Of a stretch of DNA of 64,000 nt, positions 23,272-34,039 are shown one piece after another. Made by a program: the position numbers and the translations under genes. The DNA is taken from NCBI GenBank assembly GCA_031763025.1, contig JASSKH010000010.1, forward strand, positions 10,991,427 through 11,055,426, given 5' to 3'. Source of the DNA: Macrocystis pyrifera (taxonomy: Eukaryota > Sar > Phaeophyceae > Laminariales > Laminariaceae). The notes beneath the pieces were generated by a model that saw only the letters and a program-made list of their open reading frames with translations, was not told the DNA's origin and searched no databases. Each line of letters begins with the position of its first letter. The first letter of the stretch is position 1.

Positions 23272-26200
23272 GTGAGTAACCTTTTGGGACGACGCCTCAA
23301 ACAGCCAGGTCTATGATACGACTCACGACGCGACCCAGTGCTCCATTGTCGAGAGGACTAAGCTAAAGGAGTGATCGTTTGGCTAGCATGGATTGTGCAG
23401 TGCGGGGTGGTGGTGTTTTCGTTCGCTGCGGGGTAGTTTCTTTCCGAGAGGTGTGTTCATGAAAAAAACGGTTGTGTACTACAAGTACAGGTATGATTAT
23501 CATGTGTCGACGTTCGTATTCAGGCATCATCAGCAGAGGCATGAAATATGACGATGAGCAGAGGCAGCAGCAGCAGCAGCAGCAGCCATACCACTCGCTA
23601 CAAAAAACGACAAACTCGACAGACGACAGAGTGCACACGAAGCTCCGTCGGCAACAGCAATCGTGCGCCACCTCTCCACACCCCACTGCAGCTGGGTGCA
23701 GTATATAATATGCTCATGCTCATCTTCGAGTGGAGTCGTTTTCTGAAGGAGAGATGCCTCCGGCGGCCTGCTGCCTGCAACCTGCGACCGCTGCATTGCC
23801 TCGACTACTGTTGTAGTGTACCAGGTACCTGGTACATTTTGGGATGTACCTGGCAAGTACTTGTTAGTGTACAGACTGGGCTACGGGTAAAGATGCATTA
23901 GGTAGGCTCATTCTCTATGTACTGTGCTTCTTGCTTTATTGCAGATGGAACTATACATGTGATGGAAAGCTTCGCAGCAACCGCAAATCCTGCGTACTAT
24001 GTAAAAAGGTACACATGTGATACGCGTCACACATTCCGTTTGTCGTTGTTTTCGCCGCCAGGCAATCCATGGTCACAGGACAGGTTCCGTAAACTCTGGA
24101 GTGGGATAGTGCTTCAGGAGGAACATAAAAACGGGAAAATAATAATCGCATTTATACTGGCACTGCCTGCTGTAGTGCAGTTCGACCTACTGCCTACTGC
24201 AACAATTACGGTATACGATTGGTGTCATGATTCCTTCTGCCATCTCCGAAGTGCATTGTATACAAAGCAGATGGTAATATGCGTGACTGGTACATTGAGA
24301 GTACCTGTGACACCTGGATAGCTGGTAGACAGGAACTTGTTTTTCGAAACTGTGAACGAGCGGTCGCTTCTATCATACAAACAACACGTTACGTCGACGT
24401 CGTGTACATCAAGCCCGAACGGCGAAGGCCGAGGTGATCGAGAACCCTGCTGTACGGGTGTGACGCTCAGAGCGGAACACTTTGCCAAGCTTCGAACGGC
24501 TCACCACCAAGTCCTCTTGCGAGTCATTGGCTTCCAGGGCCGACTTCGTACCCACCACGCCACCCTCTCGTACGCGAAGGCCCTCAAGATGACACGTTGC
24601 GAGAGCATCGAAACGACCATCCGTAGACGGCGGCTCTTTTTTCGCGGGGGTCGTGACACGGTAGAGCAAGGAGCGATTACCCAGTCGGGTAGTGTTCGGG
24701 ACGATGGCTGGCAGGGAAAACCCTAGACCTGGCGGACAGTTCAAGACTTGGCATAGATGTATAGTCAAAGACCTTAGCACCTGTGTTGCGCTGCCCACAA
24801 AAATAAGCTGATATTGCCAAAAGTCGCGACAACAAAGACTCTGGAAGCACGTCTGCCGCCGTTTTTTTTTCTTGAGGACATTGCGTTTTTTCTGCTCAAC
24901 CCCGACCGATCCTTGCGGGCCAAAATTTGGCAGACCGGATCAGAGCTCCTTGGTGCACTCTCGTGAGTGAGCCAAAGCGACAGCACTTTTCGTGTCCTTT
25001 TTCGGGGCGGACCTGGTCGCTGAAATTTGAAAATGTGGTTCCAGGCGCTTGAATTTTAGGTGTCGTGTACTGTAGCCAAGTATTTTTTTTTCCGCTGAAG
25101 AACGAGAAGGACGAACGTACTCGTTACGACTTCTGGGTCCCTCCAGTTTGTTTTACCGCAGAAACAAACCCCTAAAATTCAAGCGCCTGGAACCACATTT
25201 TCAAACATCAGCAACGAGGTCCGCCCCGAAGGAAGACACGAAAAGTGCTGTCGCTTTGGCTCACTGACGGGAGTGTACCAAGGAGCTCATATCCGGTCTG
25301 CCAAATTGTGGCCCGCAAGGAACGTTCGGGGTTAAGCAGAAAAAGGAAATATCCTCAGGAAAAAAGACGGTGGCAGACGTGCTTCCAGTGTCTTTGATGT
25401 CGGGACTTTTTTTTGTGTTTGGTGGGCAGTGCAACACAGGTGTTCGAGAGTTCCGAGCCACCGAAGGATCAACTGAACGCTCCCCCTTGGTGTTTCAAGT
25501 TGAGACCGCGCTGTGCCCACTACAGCATAAAAGGCGGGGAAGTGGTGCCGGGGGGGGTCCTTGAAGCAGCTGAACGGTTCATGTTGGAGTGACACGAGGA
25601 TGAGGCACAGCTGAGTAGGCAGCGCCGCACATCCGCCGTCGGTATTTCCCAGGGGAATGAGGGGAGGGGGGGGGCAACAGGAGGAGTGGAAGGAAACCCG
25701 ACCAAGGGAATGGGGGCAGGGGAGGCAACAGGAGGAGTACAAAGGAAAACCGCGGTGGACGAAAATAGGAAGGAGAGGCGGATAGGGCAGAAATGCACCA
25801 GACCGACTAGTATGTAGAATATATCTATGCCACTTGTGCTACCAACTGCTGAAGCTGGTTCGAACGTGATTTTCCTTTGTTTTCTTTTTCTTTTTGCGCT
25901 ATGTGATCTTGTTGTTGCTTTATTGTTATCCTTCTTGTCCGTATGGCTGGAGTCCTGTGGCGTGGGTGGATGGCGAGCCTGCTTTACTTGTTTCGTATTG
26001 GCTGACGCATCCTCTCCGGGGGTGGGGCATTGTTGACGAAAGCAGGACAGAAACGGCAGACCGGGTAGCAAGGTACCAGACCAACTATAAATAGCAAGTA
26101 TACCATGTCTATGCTACTCGTACCACAAGCTTCTGCGTGCGGCTGCCTGGAGGGTGTTTTTTTCGTTGTTTTTGTTGTGCTTCGGCTTGCCTGTTATTTT

Positions 26201-29200
26201 CCTTGGTTCTTAGTCTTACTCTGTTTGTCTGTCGTGATATTGTTTCATTAGCTCGTTCTGTGTTGTCCGCCACATCCCCTACGGCGGGGCACGCCTTTTT
26301 TTCTGTTCTATTTTCTTTTTTTTTGTCGACATGCTTTTTTTGCTTCTTATGTTTCATCTCTTTGATAGACTGTGTATGCCGTGTTCGTTGTATCCACTAC
26401 GATGACATGCCATTGCATTGTCTACTCTGCTTACTGCATAGCAATGTAGTATCTCTGTGGCGTAGTTTCTGTGGCCATAGAGCTTGTGTCTCTCTAGGAT
26501 TGAAGAATCGGCACGGACCCTAGTTGTGCTGAATGTCGACGGGTAGAAAGAACGGCTTCATGTGAAGAACAACACATCCAAACACAAGGCAAGAGCTAAA
26601 TAAAGGTGGTCAGATAGCGCGGAGGGCGTGCACGTACCTATGGTTGTTATTCGCACATTAAATATCAAATCAAGGAGTCCGTGGTCACACCAAGATGCGG
26701 GAGATATATTAATAGGAAAATCCGAAAAAAATAAAAATAAAAACTCGAGATTCGGCTGAGAAGCACGACCCTTCCCACCTAAAAATACACGAGACGAAGA
26801 AGGCGCACACAAAATGAAACCAATGTTCAAAAGGAACTAACATGGCCGCGGGCATTCACTCAACTACAGCATAGAGCTCCCCCCGTCCCCACAACTAACC
26901 AACTCGTTCCTACTGACTACAGCGGTTGCTGTCTGGAGTGCTGCCTGCACCGTACCAAATGCACGGCAGTCGTGAACACAGAGGGGAACACGCCTCCCTA
27001 CTGTCTAGGGCGCTGTCAGAGTGACAACTCGCGGATGTGCAGTGAGGAAATAGCAATGGAACCCAAAGCCATCATACAAGTATCAACGAACGCTGTCTTC
27101 CCGGAATGTCGGACAAAAGGTGCAGCACAGCAATGATACCACGTCTCTGCTAATTACGAAAGTCCTCCCCCATGAAGGGTATACACCTCGCCAACACTGT
27201 GGAGACCAGTGACGTAAATACGTACCTGGTGAGCACTGCACTCGTAGCTTGACCATGTCGGCATAATGTCTTCAGAGTACTGTAGTATGTACCTGGTAGT
27301 ATGTTGCACGTGGCTCGAATGTGTTTTGTCCTTTGTATCATGTGTCTTCCGCTTGCTGCCACTCTTTCACTTTTTACTTGTCACCCGTCACCCGTCACTG
27401 CCATTGCCACTGACTGACGCGACATGAGCAGAGTCAACCTCGCGGCGCCAGTTCGCGGAAAGGGTGTTGGGAGGGGGTGCTTTAGGGGTGGCGGTGGCAA
27501 TGTCACCCGCTCTGTCCGACCCAGCAGCCGCAGTGGTGACGGAGACTCTCGAAGAGATCGAGGCCGACCTCATAATTTGCAAGGTACCCCGTGTAGTGTG
27601 TAGTCGGATTTATTGCACGATGCGTATATTTCCGCTAGCATACGCTTTGTACGCGGCACATGTATACGTACATACCTGGTATCGTACCTGGTACCTGATG
27701 CCTGGTACCCATGTATGCTGCTTTCCGAGGTCGATCGGGCTGCTGTAAATTCGGCACGCTCAACCCTAGCCCATTTTTTAATTTAATGACCCTAGTATTT
27801 CTGGGAAGATATATTGCGGTTTGTCTCCAGATCGCGGTACAAATCGTCAGCCGTCGACATGGAGGCAACCACTACTGTATGTACCTAGTGGACGATAGGT
27901 ATTGAGCCGTGATGACTATTGCTACGATACACTCTGAACGAGGGCTGTGAATCGACTGACAATAGTAAGTCGCCTGCAGTTGGTTGCGTGCGGTAATGTG
28001 CGAAGTTCTGCGTCTGTTGATAGTCCCTCTTTGTATCTGACCGGCGTATTTGTGGCTTGACCTCTATATGCGTACCAAGACAACTATTGTGGTTGGCTCA
28101 CTTCGCCACCTATATGAACAACAAATCAAATTAGCCATGAGGTTCACCCAACTCAAAACCCAACAAGAAATTGCCAAATGCCGGTACTACTCCGTAGGGG
28201 CATAGTCCAGGGCCAGCAAGGCGTTGACATTGACATCATACTGACGGCTATAGCAGAAACGGTGGCGCTGCATCAACAGAGAATGATGCATTACTCGTAC
28301 TACTCTGCCGTCTGCAGAACGCGTCCCTGCTGCAGGCCATGCCTTAGCGCATACGTGATACTTCCGTCAGGGCATGTGCTTGGTTGTACCTCGGTAAGGT
28401 TTCGGAAATTTCGCAGAGGATCATGGGGTAGATTTAACGTATTTATGCGTATTAAACGCACCCCCGAAGGCCCACGATGCTCTGCCTTTGACTTTCTGTT
28501 TTTCTCTAATACCCTGGTAAATATTTCGTACAGAAAACCGGTCGAGCTCTTGGTTGTTTCGTCGATGCGAACGTCCGAACGATGGACCGTTGAGCGAAGC
28601 AAGATGAAAGACCATCGTTGTTGACTTGCTTACTCTGTCGGCGGTCGCCGTTCGCTTCGATGTCGTTGTGTGGCGGTGCGAGTTCCCTGGTTCAGGGGAG
28701 AACATCCGCTCTCGTGGCCTGTAGAATTAGCACTTGGTTGCACGTTGACAAGCAGAAACCCCGCGATCAGGATATATTGCATGGAGGGAGGTATGGGAGT
28801 ACCTCTCGTCAAGTTTTGGAGATTTTGCCACGGCATTGGCCGGTCAACGCCATCGTATCCCCAAGGCGTGTTCCACCTTCGTTCGCTCGATGTTGTATTT
28901 TCTTGCTGCCCTCATGGTTTTCGCTCGTGATCTCTTGCGAAACTTCTTGTTGGGTAAAAGGAATGAAAATAATCTACGGCAGTATTTAATGTCTTGGATC
29001 AGTGCTGGCTGAATATACTAATATACTATCATGGGGGAACCTAGTAGTAGTAGCATATTACGGGGGTCCATAGTTAATAGGACCTATGGTATACATAAAA
29101 ACCTACCAGTATATATTTACCTTTTTTTACTAACAAAATTTGGTCCTATTAACTATGGACCCCCGTAATAGTATACTATCATGGTTTTTTGGATCCATCG

Positions 29201-29728
29201 TGGGTTCCGATTACTATGTATTAGTATACTATGTACTACTATGGTATTACTATGTATGACTATGCAGTACCATGTATTTCTATGTATCGCTATTTATTAC
29301 TACTGTATGCTCCCCCAGTAATACTACAGTAGGTTTTCCCTTCCAACCATAATTTTGCAGGGGTCCCCCTATGACCGGCTTAGCGTTAAATCATCCCTTC
29401 CCACCAACTTCGCTATCGGCCGTCAGCCACAGCCGACGTTCTCACAACCACCACGGCCGTGAATGCTGATGCAACCTATCAATACCTGTTGCACTGCCCT
29501 GGTTTTGGTCTGTCCGTCTTCGACAACAGGAGGTGTTCAAGCCGACCCTGCAGTACCTCAAAGCGGAGCAGTTCGACGCGGCACGCACGAACACGAATTA
29601 CATCACGCGCTTCTTCAACCTCAAGAAGAAAATCGACGCGTTTATTGTCTTGGCGAGCGACGTTGTGGACGATGGCGACCAGGCAAGAACCTCGTCCTTA
29701 GTCGCCTGTATTACAGTAGCACTCCTAT

Positions 29729-29762
<34 letters not shown>

Positions 29763-31838
29763 TCGTTTACCGGAGCGTCCGTAGAGGGTCTGCGGGAATC
29801 TGCAAGCACTTTTTTTTTCGCTGCGGGAATTCCTGTAAACATCCCGATATATCCACGTTTTCTTTGCTGAGCTACTGCATAACAATGTTTTAGTAACGAT
29901 TGCTTGCTACGAAGAGCGTCTAGTTGTGGGTTTGCTCAAGACCTCTCCGCCGTAGCCATTCTTTCTCAGTTGTGAATGTGTTGTGCGGGGCACGAGCAAA
30001 GTTGAATGTAGCGTCAGTGGAAGTGCCGCTGCAGTTTTCTATCACAGCAAACTCAAGACGGGCAGCACCGCGCTTCCAATCGTCGGTACTCGCAAGCAAC
30101 GCTCCGTGATGGTGAATACTCGGCTTCGATGTTGTTTACCGTGTCGTGTAGTTGTGTGGGTGTACCTTTCCCAAGAGGGTTTTACGGAGGACCATAGTTA
30201 ATAGGACCTATGGTAGACACAAAAACCTATATATTACCCTATTTTTACCAACAAAATTTGGTCCCATTAACTGTGGTCCCCCGCAAGAGTAAATTTCATC
30301 CCTTGCGCCGACTTTGGGTACCGTTACCGAAGTTTCCTGGTGACCCTTCTGCTCGCAGGGTTGGACCTAGCCCGACTGTAAGCCGAAAGGCATGACGACA
30401 ACACCCTCCGGAAAATGTCAAATGAAAAGTATCAGACCAGTGCGGTGAGGTTTGTGGATGAAAATATATAAAGCGAGTTTTGTTTAATGCTATTTTGCAT
30501 GATTTTAGTCTACTCCCCGGGTCTCGATCTCGAAAGTAGGCATTGTAGTGGTTCTGCTATAATACTACTAGTACTATGAAATTGTCTCACTCAGATTCCA
30601 GATAGTTTTCGCAACCCTTTCACTACCATAAAAGCATCCCGTTCTCATCCCAAGTTGTTTTTTTCCCCGAATCATGGATGCAGTCGTGAAGGGAATAATC
30701 AGCGACGATCGCATAATAGCCATATTGAGCTCTCGCCGCGCTGTGATTGTGGTCGACGTGTTTTCTCCTTTGTTCTTTGTCCTTTGTCCTCGTTGCGCTT
30801 GTTGTCGACGCGGCCAACTGCCACCACTATTAATGTCACAGATGGAGAGGGCGTTCGACATGGCCCAGGAGGTTGAGGCTCTCTTCACCAACTTCGACGC
30901 GTCCGTGTACACCATCATCTTCATACCTGCGGACGCTGATGGCGTTCTGCCCCCGGGGGCGGAAAAATACCTGAAGCAGGTGATGCCCCCTGCTTAACGG
31001 TACAGCTGTACGTCGTATTGACATCGGTATGTAATGAATTCGCAGCTCTCGATAGGAACCCGCTGTGGTGGATAGTTGTAGTTGGGCATGCCCTGCTGCT
31101 GTCGTCAACTGTGTCCGCTGGTGGAAGGCATACAAAACAGTACTGGTATGTAAGTATTTTGGGAGATTTTCGACCGGACGGCGCAGGTCTCCGGCTCCAC
31201 CTAGATCAAAAGCAGGGCATAAAAGGCATGTCCTACATTCGAGGCCGCTGTGAAAATTAGTAGCTATCTTCGCTCACAATATAGCTTTCACAATATGGCG
31301 TCCCAGCCCAGACCTTGCATTTGCAACAATGCGCTCCTGGTACTGCTTTATACAACACGTACGATGATTTCACGTTTTTGTTTTCCTTGTTTGTGGTGTC
31401 AGATGTGCTGCAGTTGTGATGTGCATCGTTCTACAGTATTTTCTGTCATTCATACCTGGTAAGTTCCTTTTTGTTTTTATTTTTTTCCTGAGGTGCCCTC
31501 CCACTCCAGAGTTTTTCGAGCCCGTCCCGTGACCATGGACTATCTTTTCGGCGATGGGTTAAGGTGAGAACAACGACACGATGTCCGTGCAGCGCCGCCT
31601 AACTCGTGTGGGAGGCAAGTGCACTAACGACCGCCCCCCCAATCCCTCCGCCACTGCTGTGCAGGCATACGGGTTTTACGACGACATCAACAAGGTGCTC
31701 GACTTCTACATTGGGCTGGTGCCCGCAGAGACTAGGAAGGCGGCGGAAAAAATGCTTCCAGACAAGAGGGCGACTCTCCCCAAGTTCCTCTTTAAGGAGA
31801 AAAATGTGCTCATGAGGGAGAAGGTCGCGATTAGCTAG
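23091..31838 (+). CDS. Thylakoid-lumen protein precursor, 5 exons, possibly PsbQ/Psb31-like
   Basis: Spliced CDS: 23091-23271, 27432-27583, 29530-29682, 30842-30979 and 31665-31838. It totals 798 nt, giving 265 aa and TAG, with all junctions in phase. Residues 1-19 form a signal peptide (YSTAICLALATGAQ). AQSFAGP at 17-23 is an ASAFAP-like site with Phe at the cleavage position, typical of stramenopile plastid import. Residues 20-61 resemble a Ser/Arg-rich transit peptide. SRRQF at 64-68, the hydrophobic LGGGALGVAVAM and DPAAA (90-94) form a twin-arginine thylakoid signal. The mature part (~171 aa) looks all-helical, with blocks EVFKPTLQYLKAEQFDAART, YITRFFNLKKKIDAF, FIPADADGVLPPGAEKYLKQ and YGFYDDINKVLDFYIGL. 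The targeting is clear from sequence. The function is not: a PsbQ/Psb31-type photosystem II extrinsic protein is a guess from size and helicity. The intron after exon 3 begins with GC. Divergent from UVRAG. Confidence 0.75.
24460..25620 (+). pseudogene. Non-LTR reverse-transcriptase relic split by a foldback insertion
   Basis: Left part reads LRAEHFAKLRTAHHQVLLRV, then LSYAKALKMTRCESIETTI, a frame change, and FKTWHRCIVKDL. The right part, after 25443, resumes with REFRATEGSTERSPLVFQVE. Removing 24776-25442 rejoins KDL-REF in one frame. This pattern is familiar from LINE-type polyprotein tails. Stops and frameshifts show it is dead. It lies in intron 1 of the lumen-protein gene. Confidence 0.6.
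24776..25442. mobile_element. Long foldback element, ~665 bp
   Basis: Ends are cacctgtgttgcgctgccca and the near-perfect complement tgggcagtgcaacacaggtg. Inverted arms extend ~280 bp (for example left ccaggcgcttgaattttagg, right cctaaaattcaagcgcctgg) around a ~100-bp loop at about 25060-25160. The flanking duplication is only TT. No transposase frame, so non-autonomous. Confidence 0.75.
25621..27431. other. Rest of lumen-gene intron 1
   Basis: Two partly similar segments near 25.80-25.87 and 26.06-26.14 kb (gaccgactag / gaccaactat, then atgccacttgtgctacca / atgctactcgtaccaca) suggest an old duplication. Otherwise nothing is recognised. Confidence 0.45.
27432..27583 (+). CDS. Lumen-protein exon 2 (twin-arginine segment)
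   Basis: Acceptor gacatgagcag, donor AAG|gtaccc. It completes the split Glu codon of exon 1 and encodes STSRRQFAERV, the hydrophobic core, the AxA-type site and the start of the mature protein (VVTETLEEIEADLIICK). Confidence 0.75.
27584..29529. other. Lumen-gene intron 2
   Basis: Contains a TACCTGGTA cluster at 27670-27715, MITE copy E, and a tactatgtat-rich low-complexity stretch at 29200-29330. No exon is supported. Confidence 0.5.
29059..29167. mobile_element. TA-CGGGGG MITE, copy E
   Basis: The best-preserved copy: tacgggggtccatagttaat at the left and attaactatggacccccgta at the right, a 20-bp perfect inverted end including TA on both sides. Confidence 0.8.
29530..29682 (+). CDS. Lumen-protein exon 3, GC donor
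   Basis: Acceptor ccgtcttcgacaacag, 51 whole codons, donor CAG|gcaaga. This is the second apparent GC-AG intron in the window. Product helical and charged. Confidence 0.75.
30183..30285. mobile_element. TA-CGGGGG MITE, copy F
   Basis: Runs from tacggaggaccatagttaat to attaactgtggtcccccgca, with several substitutions in both ends. In lumen-gene intron 3. Confidence 0.7.
30842..30979 (+). CDS. Lumen-protein exon 4
   Basis: Acceptor ttaatgtcacag, 46 whole codons (MERAFDMAQEVEALFTNFDA ...), donor CAG|gtgatg. Confidence 0.75.
31665..31838 (+). CDS. Lumen-protein exon 5 (C-terminus)
   Basis: Acceptor ccactgctgtgcag, 57 codons ending VLMREKVAIS and TAG at 31836-31838. Confidence 0.75.
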   Translation, partial: AYGFYDDINKVLDFYIGLVPAETRKAAEKMLPDKRATLPKFLFKEKNVLMREKVAIS

Positions 31839-32567
31839 GGTGACCTGTAGAACGCTAGGTCATGAGTTCTCTCGTCTTGCTCCAGAACATTTAGTGTTTT
31901 ATATAGGATGAACTGGCAGGTGGTTTCCACCTGGAGTAGTCCCGAAGTACTCTATCAAATAGACCCATGCTCAGGAGATGTGCAAGTTTCTCGGGCTGAC
32001 GTTTAACAAGCAAAAAAAACAGTGTTATATTTCTTTGTAGTCGTCGCATACGGTAGAACGCAACTCACATGCGGCAAGCAGCAGTACGGTACATGTGGGG
32101 AAGGAAACACGACCAAAGCCAGACGCCAGGGACGAGTTTCTACGAGACAAGGGTTCGGTTACGGAATAGTTTTTGCAAAAAGCATTCCCGTTGTGACGAG
32201 CGGTGGATTGGCGATGACTGAGAGGACGAATTATGAGGAACTTCTGCGTGCAACCGTCGATTGGTCCGTCGCTTAAATTGCTGACTCATACGTAGTCTTC
32301 GCCCGGACGGGTTGGTGTTGCGGCGATGGCTGTTGCCCTGACTTCTGGTGGTGTGTCCCATCGGTCAGTTTTGTAACGCACTGAGCTCTAACTTTGACAC
32401 ACTGTACACGCACAAGAGCTGCGAAGGTATTGGCGCAGTTGCGAATTATTAACATATCACAATAGTTATCTCGCATACCATGCGCATGAGCAGTTTTCTT
32501 CGACAATGCCCTAGGTTTACCAAGGGTTATTTCAAGCAAAATTAATTTCCTGTCCTAACGCACAAAA

Positions 32568-32854
32568 TGGCAAAAACGGTACACCAGAGCTTTTTTGCCA
32601 GGTTACGGTACAAAAAACTCAAACCAGGCAATCAGGGTACACCAAACCCAAGTTAGATGACATTTTCCGTCAAGGTATACCGTTTTATGGCGAAACATCC
32701 ATATCCGTCCGTCTCACTTGCGAAAATGCCAAAAAACGGTACAACATCATATTTTTGCCAGTTTACGGTACGAAAAAGTAAAACGAGGTGATCAGAGCAC
32801 GCCAAACTCAAGTTATATGACGTTTTCTGTCAAGGTATACCGTTTTCTGGCAAA
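32568..32854. mobile_element. Pair of ~128-bp inverted-end units
   Basis: Copy 1 is 32568-32694 and copy 2 is 32727-32854. Each starts tggcaaaaacggtac (or tgccaaaaaacggtac) and ends gtataccgttttctggca, so ends are inverted. Interiors match closely (gccaggttacggtac, aagttagatgac). MITE-like, no coding capacity. Confidence 0.55.
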
Positions 32855-33726
32855 AAGGAAATGTCCCGGTACAGCTTATATTTTCGAACAAATACTGTGT
32901 TCGTTAATGGAAACGCCTTCTTGTACTCGTGTTTATACCAGGTACGAGTCAAGCGTTGCTTTACATTTTATTTCGTTTCGTGCGTGTGCGTGTACTCAGA
33001 ACACGGTACCGCGGGCGAGCCCGGCGCCGCCGCGGGTGTCAGCGAGTGCTAGCAGGTAAAGGGGGTGTTGCAAGGAGCGCGGTCGCCGTTTGCATGGCTA
33101 GGCTATGCGAAATAATATTCCAGCGGTGCTTATTTTTGCGACCAAACTAAACTTCAAAGAGAATTCAATGCAGTTCGAGCACCAACTTTGTCGAAGTGGC
33201 GAAGAAGGGTCACGGTGAGCACCGGGCTTCACGCGAGGCGGGCGACGGGGCTCACTGCGGCAGAGAGGGAGGAAAACTTTATCCGGACCGAATCGGTGGT
33301 GAGGTAGTCGCGAGACGGGCGGGCGGCGTACAAGGCCAAGAGGGAAACTCTGTTCGTTTTTCTTCTTTTTGACCGGTGGAACGTGTTCCAATCAGGCAGA
33401 AAATTATTACATGAGAGGAGGCAGGGATTTTTTCCCTCTCCATGCTTTTTCGCATCGTACATGTTCATATACGAATAGCTCGTAAACATCGTGAACTCTC
33501 CGAATGTTCTACGTGCACAATTACCTGTATTGACAAGGAATTGCTATAGAATACGCGCGTTCGGTTTATTACAAATTATAAAATACTTGTAAAATTCGGT
33601 AAAAATGGAATATAGACGAGACGTATTACGCAGCTTGCAAAGTTGAGTATCAACTATTTAATCAGCTGATCAGTCGAACTCACAGGTGATGTATTTTATA
33701 TGTTTTTTTAATTACCTGTATTATAG

Positions 33727-34020
33727 GTGCGTAAGTTTTATACGTGCAGTGCTGCCCTTTGTGTCGAGACGATATCCGACGATGTACGGCATGAAGGAAG
33801 AGTTTCGTCGTCCATCGCCCATAAAAATCCCCGGCAGGACAGAGGGAGAGTGAGTGTCTCTCCGAAAGTTCTACGTGCAAAAATATTTGTGTATTACAGT
33901 AACAGTATGTGTGCAAGTTTTATACGTGCAGCGCTGTCTTTTGTGTCAAGACGATATCCCACAATGTGCGGCATATGAAGGAAGAGTTTCGTCGTCTATC
34001 ACTCACAAAAATGATCCCCA
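33727..34020 (+). repeat. ~178-bp tandem duplication
   Basis: Both copies contain aagttttatacgtgcag, agacgatatcc and aaggaagagtttcgtcgtc. A third, shorter trace (ccgaatgttctacgtgca) lies near 33500. Confidence 0.7.
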
Positions 34021-34039
34021 AGACCAATGACCATGTGGC

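Larger units (their letters stand above)
31839..34039. other. Intergenic, repeats only
   Basis: Downstream of the lumen-protein stop. Two small MITE-like units (32.57-32.86 kb) and a ~178-bp tandem duplication (33.73-34.02 kb) are present. No gene is supported. Confidence 0.55.

Noticed and set aside
23945-24007. Possible second exon of the lumen-protein gene after tttattgcag
   Set aside because: It would end in a phase that does not fit the twin-arginine exon, whereas exon 1 joins 27432 directly in phase.
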